From NCBI GenBank assembly GCA_964596705.1, contig CAZQVG010000030.1, forward strand, positions 1 through 6,508: a stretch of 6,508 bases of DNA. The letters are read 5' to 3'. Of this stretch, positions 1 through 5,577 are shown piece after piece; the first letter of the stretch is position 1; every line of letters begins with the position of its first letter. The notes under the pieces are model-generated. The model did not search any database. It was not told where the DNA came from and was given only the letters and a program-made list of their open reading frames with translations. A program made the translations under genes and the position numbers. Source of the stretch: JABJPM01 sp964596705. Its GTDB lineage: Archaea; Nanobdellota; Nanobdellia; SCGC-AAA011-G17; PNOQ01.

Positions 1-1
1 A

Positions 2-325
2 TATTCACAAGCACAACAATCCACAATATATCAAACAATAGATAGAATTCTCGCTACAACTTCAAAAACTCAAATAAAAAGAGAAGTAAAAAACCTAGCA
101 GACAAATTAGGCAATCAAAATAATTATGCAGAACCCCAAGAAATAAAATACGCTTTAGATTTATTGGTTTCAGAAGATTCACAAAGATACATAACCTCAA
201 AAGTTTATAGAACTCCAAAAACTCTAAACGATTTATCATTGCAACAAAAAATAGGACTTCAAACAAGATATCCTCAAATAAGATTCATATTAAATTTAAG
301 AAAAAAATATAAAGGGGTAAACTAA
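2..325 (+). CDS. C-terminal part of an unrecognised protein (5' end outside window)
   Basis: The reading frame is open from the left edge of the window and closes at TAA 323-325, giving about 107 residues that end in KKYKGVN. I do not recognise the family. The fragment is hydrophilic, rich in Gln, Lys, Thr and Asn, and has no membrane segment. The first half looks helical (STIYQTIDRIL, then QIKREVKNLADKLG), and the end is strongly basic (RFILNLRKKYKG). A DNA- or RNA-binding role is conceivable but not shown. The stop lies 10 nt before the presenilin-like gene on the same strand, so the two may share a transcript, although a TATA-like box for the next gene sits inside the last codons of this one. 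An antisense frame at 54-266 is a low-complexity shadow of this region. Confidence 0.7.
   Translation, partial: YSQAQQSTIYQTIDRILATTSKTQIKREVKNLADKLGNQNNYAEPQEIKYALDLLVSEDSQRYITSKVYRTPKTLNDLSLQQKIGLQTRYPQIRFILNLRKKYKGVN
306..314 (+). promoter_or_regulatory. Candidate TATA box of the presenilin-like gene
   Basis: AATATAAAG follows a run of A (301-307) and begins exactly 30 nt before the ATG at 336, the same spacing as the better TATA boxes on the minus strand here. It lies within the final codons of the upstream gene. If used, it would give a leaderless mRNA. The region is so A-rich that chance is a real alternative, and co-transcription with the upstream gene is also possible. Confidence 0.4.
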
Positions 326-335
326 AAACAGAAAT

Positions 336-1127
336 ATGAAACACAAACTTAGTATTACAATAATGCTCACTGTTTTATTTCTAGCAGCCCAACTTATTGG
401 ATTGGTAGTTATAAACAAATATTCAGAAAAACAACTCCCTTTTGGAATTGAACGTCCAGAAGTCCAGGAAGATGTTAGTTATTTGCCTCTACTATTTGCA
501 ATCATAATAGCAACACTTATAGCATTATTAATAATAAATTTAGGTGCACAAAAATTATGGAAACTCTGGTTCTTTATAGCTACACTATACTTATTAACAA
601 TTGCCATGGCAGCTTTTTTTAATCAAACTACTGCTTTCATAATAGCCTCATTATTGGTTTTATACAGAACATTCAGATTAAGTATTGTCTCTCATAACCT
701 AGTAGAACTATTTGTTTATTCTGGTATACCCGCAGTATTCGCACCAATCCTAAATATAACTTCTATGGTAATAATAATCCTAGTAATTGCAGCCTATGAT
801 ATGATTGCTGTTTGGAAAACAAAACACATGGTAAAACTAGCTAAATTCCAGACTCAAACCAAAGTATTCGCTGGTCTATTGATACCTTATGATAAAGGCA
901 AAAAAGCAGCAATATTAGGCGGAGGAGACATAGGATTCCCAATGTTGTTTTCCAGTGTGGTTTTCCTAACTTATGGTTTAATCCCTGCTTTAATAACAAC
1001 ACTAACAGCAACAATAGCTTTATTTATACTTCTAATAATAAGTAAAAAAAATAAGTTTTATCCTGCAATGCCCTTTATCGGTGCAGGTAGTCTTGCAGGA
1101 CTATTATTAACTCTTATTCTTTTTTAA
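336..1127 (+). CDS. Presenilin/SPP-like intramembrane aspartyl protease (archaeal PSH family)
   Basis: This 263-residue polytopic membrane protein carries all three signatures of GxGD aspartyl proteases: YD at 154-155 (in AAYDMIAVW), GGGD at 195-198 (LGGGDIGFP), and PAMP at 243-246, corresponding to the PAL motif. Asp155 and Asp198 are the predicted catalytic pair inside the bilayer. About nine hydrophobic segments can be seen, roughly at 7-27, 50-70, 75-94, 97-110, 120-137, 142-160, 194-213, 215-236 and 243-262, matching presenilin topology. The hydrophilic stretch 161-190 between the two aspartates is the expected loop. Archaeal homologues of known structure cleave transmembrane helices; the natural substrate here is unknown. 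The ATG at 336 begins 10 nt after the previous stop, with no convincing Shine-Dalgarno but a TATA-like box 30 nt upstream. The 3' end overlaps the convergent zinc-ribbon gene by 14 nt. Confidence 0.93.
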   Translation: MKHKLSITIMLTVLFLAAQLIGLVVINKYSEKQLPFGIERPEVQEDVSYLPLLFAIIIATLIALLIINLGAQKLWKLWFFIATLYLLTIAMAAFFNQTTAFIIASLLVLYRTFRLSIVSHNLVELFVYSGIPAVFAPILNITSMVIIILVIAAYDMIAVWKTKHMVKLAKFQTQTKVFAGLLIPYDKGKKAAILGGGDIGFPMLFSSVVFLTYGLIPALITTLTATIALFILLIISKKNKFYPAMPFIGAGSLAGLLLTLILF

Positions 1128-1136
1128 ATTTCTTTG
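1112..1136 (+). terminator. U-rich tract ending the presenilin-like transcript
   Basis: The plus strand is pyrimidine-rich through the last codons and stop codon, with six T at 1120-1125 and a second T-rich patch at 1128-1135. Archaeal termination typically uses such U-tracts, recognised by aCPSF1, which is encoded in this window. No hairpin is evident. The assignment rests on composition and position only. Confidence 0.35.
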
Positions 1137-1218
1137 AGCCACACACACAGACCAATCTGCCAGGTATAGCTCCATTAATAACATATATTGCACCACATTT
1201 TTCACACCTAACTTCCAT
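1114..1218 (-). CDS. 34-residue zinc-ribbon protein
   Basis: This short frame reads MEVRCEKCGAIY at its start and LVCVCGSKKFKKE at its end. Cys5 and Cys8 form a CxxCG knuckle, and Cys24 and Cys26 form a CxCG knuckle, enough for one zinc site. The CVCG half resembles the small archaeal rubredoxin-like DUF1922 family, but this is resemblance by eye. A good Shine-Dalgarno, GAGGAG, lies 8 nt before the ATG, inside the last codons of the upstream gene. The ATG lies upstream of that gene's stop, an 11-nt overlap typical of translational coupling. The stop is TAA at 1114-1116, and the last 14 nt overlap the opposing presenilin-like gene. The basic tail (KKFKKE) would suit nucleic-acid or ribosome binding, which is inference. 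It is short enough for standard gene callers to miss. Confidence 0.8.
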   Translation of the reverse strand: MEVRCEKCGAIYVINGAIPGRLVCVCGSKKFKKE

Positions 1219-1522
1219 TTTTTTGCTCCTCTTTAAACATTCTTTCTTGATTTTCAAGAATAGTATCTAAAGTTCCCATATCAACTGGCAATACAACTGA
1301 ACCAATTTTCGGAAATAAAGCTGGCCTATTCATCATTTTATATACTTGTGTTTCTCTTCCCCTATCAGGTTGACCAACAACACAAGGATTTAACACTAAA
1401 TAACCATCAAAAACCCTTTCTAAAATACCATAAGCACTAACTCCATTATAATAAATCACAATTTCTTGTCCCAAATTTTGATCTATTGGAGACTCATTTT
1501 GATAAGGTTCTGGTCCAAACAT
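1208..1522 (-). CDS. Small beta-rich protein, possibly Sm-like; unknown function
   Basis: The 104-residue product starts MFGPEPYQNE. I chose the ATG at 1522 rather than the in-frame ATG at 1549 because it lies one base after the stop of the signal-peptidase-like gene (TAA-A-ATG), while the longer form would overlap that gene and add an unlikely MFWWGFCIK leader. Residues 18-45 (GQEIVIYYNG, then YGILERVFDGYLVL) alternate like beta strands and recall an Sm1-type motif, although the Gly-to-Asp spacing is one residue too long. A second strand pair, GSVVLPVD, follows at 74-81, then an acidic/amide-rich helical tail (TILENQERMFKEEQK). An Sm-like or other small beta-barrel is my best guess, held weakly. 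There is no membrane segment. It is the middle gene of a three-gene operon and overlaps the zinc-ribbon gene by 11 nt. Confidence 0.75.
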   Translation of the reverse strand: MFGPEPYQNESPIDQNLGQEIVIYYNGVSAYGILERVFDGYLVLNPCVVGQPDRGRETQVYKMMNRPALFPKIGSVVLPVDMGTLDTILENQERMFKEEQKNGS

Positions 1523-1523
1523 T

Positions 1524-1997
1524 TTAATACAAAACCCCCACCAAAACAAATTCTATCTGATCAAACCTTACTTTTCCAGGATCTGCATATGCAACATTGT
1601 CTCCTTTTGTGATTGCATACCATCCATCTTCATCCATCCCGATATCTACAACCCTATGAGCAACCAAACCATCTGTCCAAGTTGCCCTATAAGAGACAAC
1701 ATCACCAACCTGAATATCATACTCATCCTCAGGCTTAATCTCTAAACCTATTGCATCCTCATCTAAAACAGGATCCATTGAATTAGTATCAGTATACTTA
1801 GCAAAATAAACATCATCCATCTTAATTACAACCCTATCATTATAAATCAAAATCTGACTATCTTTAATTCTATCTGCAGGCGAGATCAACTCTCTGGATA
1901 CAAATGAAATGGGTTTTTCATAACTAGAACTATAAACATCATTAGCTAACCATCCCAAAATAAGTAACAACCCCCACAAAATAATTGTTGATTTCAT
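1524..1997 (-). CDS. Signal peptidase I-like S26 family serine protease
   Basis: The 157-residue protein has one N-terminal membrane segment (about 4-18, IILWGLLLILGWL) and a beta-rich extracytoplasmic domain. Its motifs match the archaeal/ER (S26B) branch: the nucleophile Ser73 in TNSMDP, His114 in VAHRVVDI replacing the bacterial Lys, and KGDN at 131-134 with Asp133 and Asp139 six residues apart, as in characterised archaeal signal peptidases. IQVGDVVSYR at 95-104 is the usual strand before the His. It should cleave signal peptides or other exported substrates at the membrane surface. There is no C-terminal second membrane segment, and NSMDP replaces the common SGSMxP, so it may be a specialised paralogue rather than the housekeeping enzyme. 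It heads the operon with the 104-residue and zinc-ribbon genes and has a TATA box giving a leaderless start at 1997. Confidence 0.85.
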   Translation of the reverse strand: MKSTIILWGLLLILGWLANDVYSSSYEKPISFVSRELISPADRIKDSQILIYNDRVVIKMDDVYFAKYTDTNSMDPVLDEDAIGLEIKPEDEYDIQVGDVVSYRATWTDGLVAHRVVDIGMDEDGWYAITKGDNVAYADPGKVRFDQIEFVLVGVLY

Positions 1998-2018
1998 ATA
2001 ATTTTCTTAGAATTACTC

Positions 2019-2042
2019 ATTTATAAATCTTTCTATTTGTTA
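2019..2042 (-). promoter_or_regulatory. Promoter of the signal-peptidase-like operon (BRE + TATA)
   Basis: Read on the minus strand, purine-rich AATAGAAAGA (BRE-like) runs straight into TTTATAAAT at 2027-2019. The TATA box begins 30 nt before the ATG at 1997, so the transcript should be leaderless. Eighteen bases, plus-strand AAATCTTTCTATTTGTTA at 2025-2042, are repeated exactly at 2451-2468 in the promoter of the next gene upstream. The last three bases of this element are the stop codon of that upstream gene. Confidence 0.72.
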
Positions 2043-2423
2043 TACTTTACTAGTAGTAACATACCACCTATATAACTCATCCCATTGAGCAAAACAATTC
2101 GCATTCCTAAATATTTCTGGCAATCTATCCTCACTACGTTCATACCATTCTTTTAATCTTTCCAATCCTTTTTTTGTGCCAATATTAAAAAACCTAACCT
2201 TATCAATTAAAGCATAACCCCTATCAACATCTTTATCATCTAACAAAACAGCAACCAAAGGAGAACTACCTGACTCTCTAGCCTTTGCATATGCCCAACT
2301 TATGGGTGCAAAAGCATTATTATCAAAATCCCCCATCGGCACATAAACAAATCCGTCTCTAGATTTAATTATTTCATCTTTAATATATTTTCCACATGTC
2401 CCTCGAAAAATACCTTTTGACAT
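2040..2423 (-). CDS. Unrecognised soluble 127-residue protein
   Basis: I do not recognise the family. The product is hydrophilic with no signal peptide or membrane segment. It begins MSKGIFRGTCGKYIKDE, continues with a predicted strand and loop (DGFVYVPMGDFDNNAF), then a helix-strand unit (AYAKARESGSSPLVAVLLDD) that looks like part of an alpha/beta fold, and ends in a helical Trp- and Tyr-rich region (LKEWYERSED, then WDELYRWYVTTSKV). An in-frame ATG at 2435 would add four residues, MVFF. I prefer 2423 because its TATA box then begins exactly 30 nt upstream, the same distance as in the neighbouring leaderless genes, and because the 18-base promoter repeat shared with the signal-peptidase-like gene aligns to both starts at the same offset. 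The shared promoter hints at co-regulation with that operon. Confidence 0.75.
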   Translation of the reverse strand: MSKGIFRGTCGKYIKDEIIKSRDGFVYVPMGDFDNNAFAPISWAYAKARESGSSPLVAVLLDDKDVDRGYALIDKVRFFNIGTKKGLERLKEWYERSEDRLPEIFRNANCFAQWDELYRWYVTTSKV

Positions 2424-2444
2424 AAAAAATACCATAAAAACATT

Positions 2445-2468
2445 CTTTTTAAATCTTTCTATTTGTTA
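2445..2468 (-). promoter_or_regulatory. Promoter of the 127-residue protein gene (BRE + TATA-like)
   Basis: The minus strand reads AATAGAAAGA then TTTAAAAAG at 2453-2445, beginning 30 nt before ATG 2423. The TATA element is weaker than its neighbours (TTTAAAAAG against TTTATAAAT). The upstream 18 bases (2451-2468) are identical to those in the promoter of the signal-peptidase-like operon. Confidence 0.65.
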
Positions 2469-2483
2469 CTACTGTTCAATAAA

Positions 2484-2900
2484 TTATCTCAAAACCATAT
2501 CTTCTAAATTATTTGGCAAATGAAAAACAAAAATCCCATCTTTCATTTTTCCTTCTAACTCAATACCTTTAACACTAGAATCTCTTACACAATAATCAAT
2601 TAAGGCTTTAGCTTCTAAATATTTATTTCTTCCAAATATTTTTCCTTCACTATAACATAAAACATGATTTCCATCATCCCTTAAAACAAAAGAAATAGCT
2701 GCCCTATCTCTAGACACTCTTTCATAACTAACTGGATAAGGCATCCCCCTTAACCTAACATACCCCTCATCTAAACTTTTTACTTTTGAAATTTCAATAT
2801 CCCGATAAACAACAGGCTCTTTAGCAAACTCTCTATATCCATACCCAACCAAACCCAAAAACAATCCAATCCTAACCCAAGGCAGCTTACCAAAATTCAT
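2484..2900 (-). CDS. Membrane-anchored beta-rich protein, possible OB fold; unknown function
   Basis: The 138-residue product has a short N-terminal hydrophobic segment (about 8-22, WVRIGLFLGLVGYGY) that could be a membrane anchor or uncleaved signal, followed by a soluble domain of alternating strands: YRDIEISKV at 32-40, YVRLRGMPYPV at 47-57, AAISFVLRDDGNHVLCY at 67-83, then a helix (YLEAKALIDYC), then GIELEGKMKDGIFVFHL at 112-128. Strand-rich halves around a helix, with Gly turns, recall an OB fold, but I cannot name a family. It has two cysteines (82, 104). It follows aCPSF1 by 34 nt but has its own TATA box 29 nt before the ATG, so it is probably transcribed separately as a leaderless mRNA. 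The function is unknown. Confidence 0.75.
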   Translation of the reverse strand: MNFGKLPWVRIGLFLGLVGYGYREFAKEPVVYRDIEISKVKSLDEGYVRLRGMPYPVSYERVSRDRAAISFVLRDDGNHVLCYSEGKIFGRNKYLEAKALIDYCVRDSSVKGIELEGKMKDGIFVFHLPNNLEDMVLR

Positions 2901-2907
2901 AAAAAAA
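2901..2907 (-). terminator. T7 tract after aCPSF1, just before the next start codon
   Basis: Seven consecutive T on the minus strand lie 28-34 nt past the aCPSF1 stop and immediately precede the ATG of the next gene. It is the only long T-run in the gap and so a candidate U-tract terminator for the psmB-aCPSF1 transcript. It also occupies the predicted initiation region of the downstream promoter. The evidence is positional only. Confidence 0.3.
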
Positions 2908-2920
2908 GGAATAATAAACT

Positions 2921-2929
2921 ACTTATAAA
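2921..2929 (-). promoter_or_regulatory. TATA box of the membrane-anchored protein gene
   Basis: TTTATAAGT on the minus strand, preceded by A/T-rich TTAATTAAA, begins 29 nt before the ATG at 2900. It sits directly after the aCPSF1 stop codon (2935-2937) and predicts a leaderless transcript. Confidence 0.6.
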
Positions 2930-2934
2930 TTTAA

Positions 2935-4830
2935 TTAAACCAACCTAATAGTTTCTAAATTCTTCGGAGCTACAGTTTCTAATCTGTAAGCTTTATGCAA
3001 AGAACTAGCCAAATCTAACAATTTACTTTGCTCTCCATGAACAACAATAACTTTTCTTGGTCTTGGATTTAATCTTCCAACAAAGTTCATCAACTGATTC
3101 CTATCACTGTGCCCTGTAAATCCATGTATAGAATAAACATCCAACTTAACTTTCAACATAACTTGTTTATTTCCTTCATTAAACATTATTTCTTTTTCGC
3201 CATTCTGCAATCTTCTACCTAAAGAACCTTCACCTTGATAAGAAGTTAATATAACACTATTCCTTGCATCCTCAGCCAAATTCTTAAAGTACTCTACAGA
3301 AGCCCCTCCTGTCAACATACCAGAAGTAGCCATAATTAAACACGGTCCAGTTTCTTCTAAAACTTGTTTCATCTCTTTCTGTGAACCAACATTCTTGAAA
3401 ATATCAGACAAAAACGGATTCTCTCCTTTATGGAATATAGCACGTTTTACTCTATTATTGAAAAAATCAGGATATGCAGTATGAATTGCAGTAACATCCC
3501 ATACCATTCCCTGAACAAAAACAGGTATTTTAGGCAATTTACCTTCTCTTATAGCCCTCTCAACAATAACCATAACTTCCTGTGATCTTCCAACTCCCAA
3601 CACAGGCATTAAGACTTTTCCACCCCGCCCAATTGTACTTTTAATAATAGACAATAAATATTCTTCAGACTCTTGCCTTGTCGCTAAAACATCTTCTTTG
3701 CTTCCATACGTACCTTCAATCATCAAAGTCTCCAACCTAGGAAATTTAGTTTGTGCTGGTGCCAATAAATTAGACATCTCGTAATTCATATCTCCAGTAT
3801 ACAAGAAATTATGTAATCCTTCTCCAATATGGAAATGACACAACGCACTGCCCAAAGTATGCCCTGCATTATAAAAAGTCAATCTTATGTCAGGAGTTAT
3901 ATCTGTAACTTCTTCATAATCTAAAATTATAGTATGTTTAACCATCTCTTTAATATCACTTGAACTATACAAAGCATTTTTTGCTTCTTTTTGACTAATT
4001 GAAATCAAATCTAAACATAACAAAGCAGCAATATCTCTTGTTGGTGCAGTACAATAAACAGGGCCTCTATACCCATACTTAAACAATAATGGAATCAAAC
4101 CACAATGATCTAAATGTGCATGACTCAATACAACTGCATCTAATTCCTCAACATTTAAATCAGACAAATAAGGATATTGATCTTCATCTTTTGCAGCAAC
4201 ATTGATACCACAATCTAACAAAACCTTAGACTCATCAGTTTCCAAAATAAAACTAGACCTTCCAACTTGCCTAGAAGCCCCTAAAAATGAAATTCTAGCC
4301 CAACTAGTTCTTTTATTCCTTCTCCTTGGACCATAAATTCTTTCACCAACTTTATTCAGAAATTTCTTCCTATAATCATCATTCTCATACAATACTTGCC
4401 TTATATTCTCAATTAATCTAGATCTTATTGATGGTATTCTTTTAACTAGTGGAGCCCACAAAGTTTTTTGTTTTATCTCCTTTAAAGTTTCACCAGATTT
4501 ACCAATTGCAACCCCCGGTTTTTCTGCTTCAATAATAACTTGAGACCTTTGAGGATCAAATATTACATTTAATTTTCCAGCTTCTTCGGAAATAATTTTT
4601 CTAATCTCATCTTCTGCCTTTTCCATTGTTAAAGGCAAAGAAGGATCAGCTCTCAACTCAACTCTTTTCTTGATCTTATTTACAATTTCCTTAATTATCC
4701 CATTATTATCTAAGAAAAACTCTTTATTCTTAGTATACAATACAATATTTGCGCCTTCAAAAGATATGTCACTTATCTTAGAATCTTTAGGTAACATATC
4801 TTTTATTTCTTCTATTATTTTTACAGCCAT
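2935..4830 (-). CDS. aCPSF1/FttA: KH-domain beta-CASP ribonuclease, transcription termination factor
   Basis: The 631-residue protein has the family's length and domain order. Residues 1-65 and 66-145 form two KH-type domains, the second with the GxxG loop IGKSG at 109-113. A metallo-beta-lactamase core follows with LLDCG (Asp206), HAHLDH at 237-242, His324 in NAGHTLGSA and Asp347 in YTGDMNY. The beta-CASP motifs are Glu372 in IEGTYG, His574 in GHSD and His598 in VVHGE. All zinc-binding residues are present, so nuclease activity is expected. In Methanococcus and Thermococcus this factor binds U-rich RNA and terminates transcription by cleaving nascent transcripts; the C-terminal region (APKNLETIRLV) is used for dimerisation in the family. 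Translation starts at 4830 behind a strong Shine-Dalgarno. It lies 34 nt after psmB, an arrangement known in other archaea (for example MTH1202-MTH1203), and probably shares its transcript. Confidence 0.96.
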   Translation of the reverse strand: MAVKIIEEIKDMLPKDSKISDISFEGANIVLYTKNKEFFLDNNGIIKEIVNKIKKRVELRADPSLPLTMEKAEDEIRKIISEEAGKLNVIFDPQRSQVIIEAEKPGVAIGKSGETLKEIKQKTLWAPLVKRIPSIRSRLIENIRQVLYENDDYRKKFLNKVGERIYGPRRRNKRTSWARISFLGASRQVGRSSFILETDESKVLLDCGINVAAKDEDQYPYLSDLNVEELDAVVLSHAHLDHCGLIPLLFKYGYRGPVYCTAPTRDIAALLCLDLISISQKEAKNALYSSSDIKEMVKHTIILDYEEVTDITPDIRLTFYNAGHTLGSALCHFHIGEGLHNFLYTGDMNYEMSNLLAPAQTKFPRLETLMIEGTYGSKEDVLATRQESEEYLLSIIKSTIGRGGKVLMPVLGVGRSQEVMVIVERAIREGKLPKIPVFVQGMVWDVTAIHTAYPDFFNNRVKRAIFHKGENPFLSDIFKNVGSQKEMKQVLEETGPCLIMATSGMLTGGASVEYFKNLAEDARNSVILTSYQGEGSLGRRLQNGEKEIMFNEGNKQVMLKVKLDVYSIHGFTGHSDRNQLMNFVGRLNPRPRKVIVVHGEQSKLLDLASSLHKAYRLETVAPKNLETIRLV

Positions 4831-4838
4831 TTAAATTA

Positions 4839-4845
4839 CTCCTTT
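4839..4845 (-). promoter_or_regulatory. Shine-Dalgarno site of aCPSF1
   Basis: AAAGGAG on the minus strand ends 8 nt before the ATG at 4830. No TATA box sits at the 30-nt position, so the gene looks like the second cistron of the psmB transcript, translated by a Shine-Dalgarno route rather than as a leaderless mRNA. Confidence 0.7.
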
Positions 4846-4864
4846 TCAAAATTAAGAATTATAA

Positions 4865-5509
4865 TCATAAAATTTCTTTTTCTATTAATTGTGTTTCTAC
4901 CCTATGTGCTCCTTTTTCATTTATCACAAATATATCTATACCATCTCCAGTAGGCATATCTCTCTTGATTGCTGCATTAATAGCTTTTTTAGCTAATTGA
5001 ATACCTTCCTTTACAGTCAAGTTCCCGTTATACAAAGTTTCCAAAACTCCATAAGCAACAACAGAACCTGAACCTGTAGAAACATAATCGTCTATATATG
5101 AAATAGAACCATCTACACCAAGCTCATACAACTTAAATCCGTCCCTATCTTTTCCACCAAGTAAAAATGAAACAATCCCAGGAACCATACTCATCTTCCT
5201 GATGTTCTGATACAAAATACTAGCCAATAAATTTCCTGCTTCCTTTACACTAGGATCTTCATTACTTCTGATTCTCTTTAGTCTCAATTCAGCCCTAATT
5301 AATTTAACAATTAACTGTGCATCCGAAACTAAGCCTGCCATTGTTACAGCCATATTATCTGTAACATTATGTATTTTCTGCATCTTTCTATTAGCAACTA
5401 AATAGCCTGCACTAGCTCTTTTATCTGCTGCCAATACAATACCGTCTTTACAAACAATGCCAACAGTTGTAGTACCCTTCTTAACTGAATTTTGTATATT
5501 TTCTTCCAT
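4865..5509 (-). CDS. psmB: 20S proteasome beta subunit
   Basis: The 214-residue precursor carries a 12-residue propeptide (MEENIQNSVKKG) that autoprocessing should remove at Gly12-Thr13, exposing the catalytic N-terminal threonine (TTTVG). In mature numbering, Asp17 and Lys33 are present as Asp29 (LAADKRAS) and Lys45 (KMQKIHN), and the GSGS (146-149 region) and RDMPTGDGID (183-192) motifs complete the active site. Fourteen beta subunits form the inner rings of the cytosolic proteasome with alpha subunits encoded elsewhere. The TGA stop is 34 nt before aCPSF1, and the two probably form an operon. Unlike most first genes here, psmB has a leader: the TATA box begins 57 nt before the ATG, leaving roughly 27 nt of untranslated RNA with a Shine-Dalgarno, AGAGGTT (5517-5523), 7 nt from the start. 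Confidence 0.97.
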   Translation of the reverse strand: MEENIQNSVKKGTTTVGIVCKDGIVLAADKRASAGYLVANRKMQKIHNVTDNMAVTMAGLVSDAQLIVKLIRAELRLKRIRSNEDPSVKEAGNLLASILYQNIRKMSMVPGIVSFLLGGKDRDGFKLYELGVDGSISYIDDYVSTGSGSVVAYGVLETLYNGNLTVKEGIQLAKKAINAAIKRDMPTGDGIDIFVINEKGAHRVETQLIEKEIL

Positions 5510-5557
5510 TCAAAACAACCTCTTTAGAATGAGTTCACTTAATATAATAAACAACTC

Positions 5558-5566
5558 CTTTATAAA
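5558..5566 (-). promoter_or_regulatory. TATA box of the psmB-aCPSF1 operon
   Basis: TTTATAAAG on the minus strand follows CATAGAAAAA, close to the BRE-like AATAGAAAGA of two other promoters here. Initiation would be expected near 5536-5540, giving a leader of about 27-30 nt that holds the psmB Shine-Dalgarno. The 68-nt gap is the largest between genes in the window. Confidence 0.68.
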
Positions 5567-5577
5567 TTTTTCTATGT

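Noticed and set aside
54..266. Minus-strand frame of 70 codons, Leu/Phe-rich
   Set aside because: It is the antisense of an open, normally composed plus-strand coding frame that runs through the whole region to a stop next to the following gene. Its hydrophobicity follows from reading A-rich codons backwards, and it has no Shine-Dalgarno or TATA support.
1208..1549. Longer start (ATG 1549) for the 104-residue protein
   Set aside because: It would overlap the signal-peptidase-like gene by 26 nt and add an odd aromatic leader. ATG 1522 sits one base after that gene's stop, the usual coupled arrangement.
2424..2435. Longer start (ATG 2435) for the 127-residue protein
   Set aside because: It lies only 18 nt from the start of the TATA-like box, too close for normal archaeal initiation, while ATG 2423 gives the 30-nt spacing seen elsewhere.
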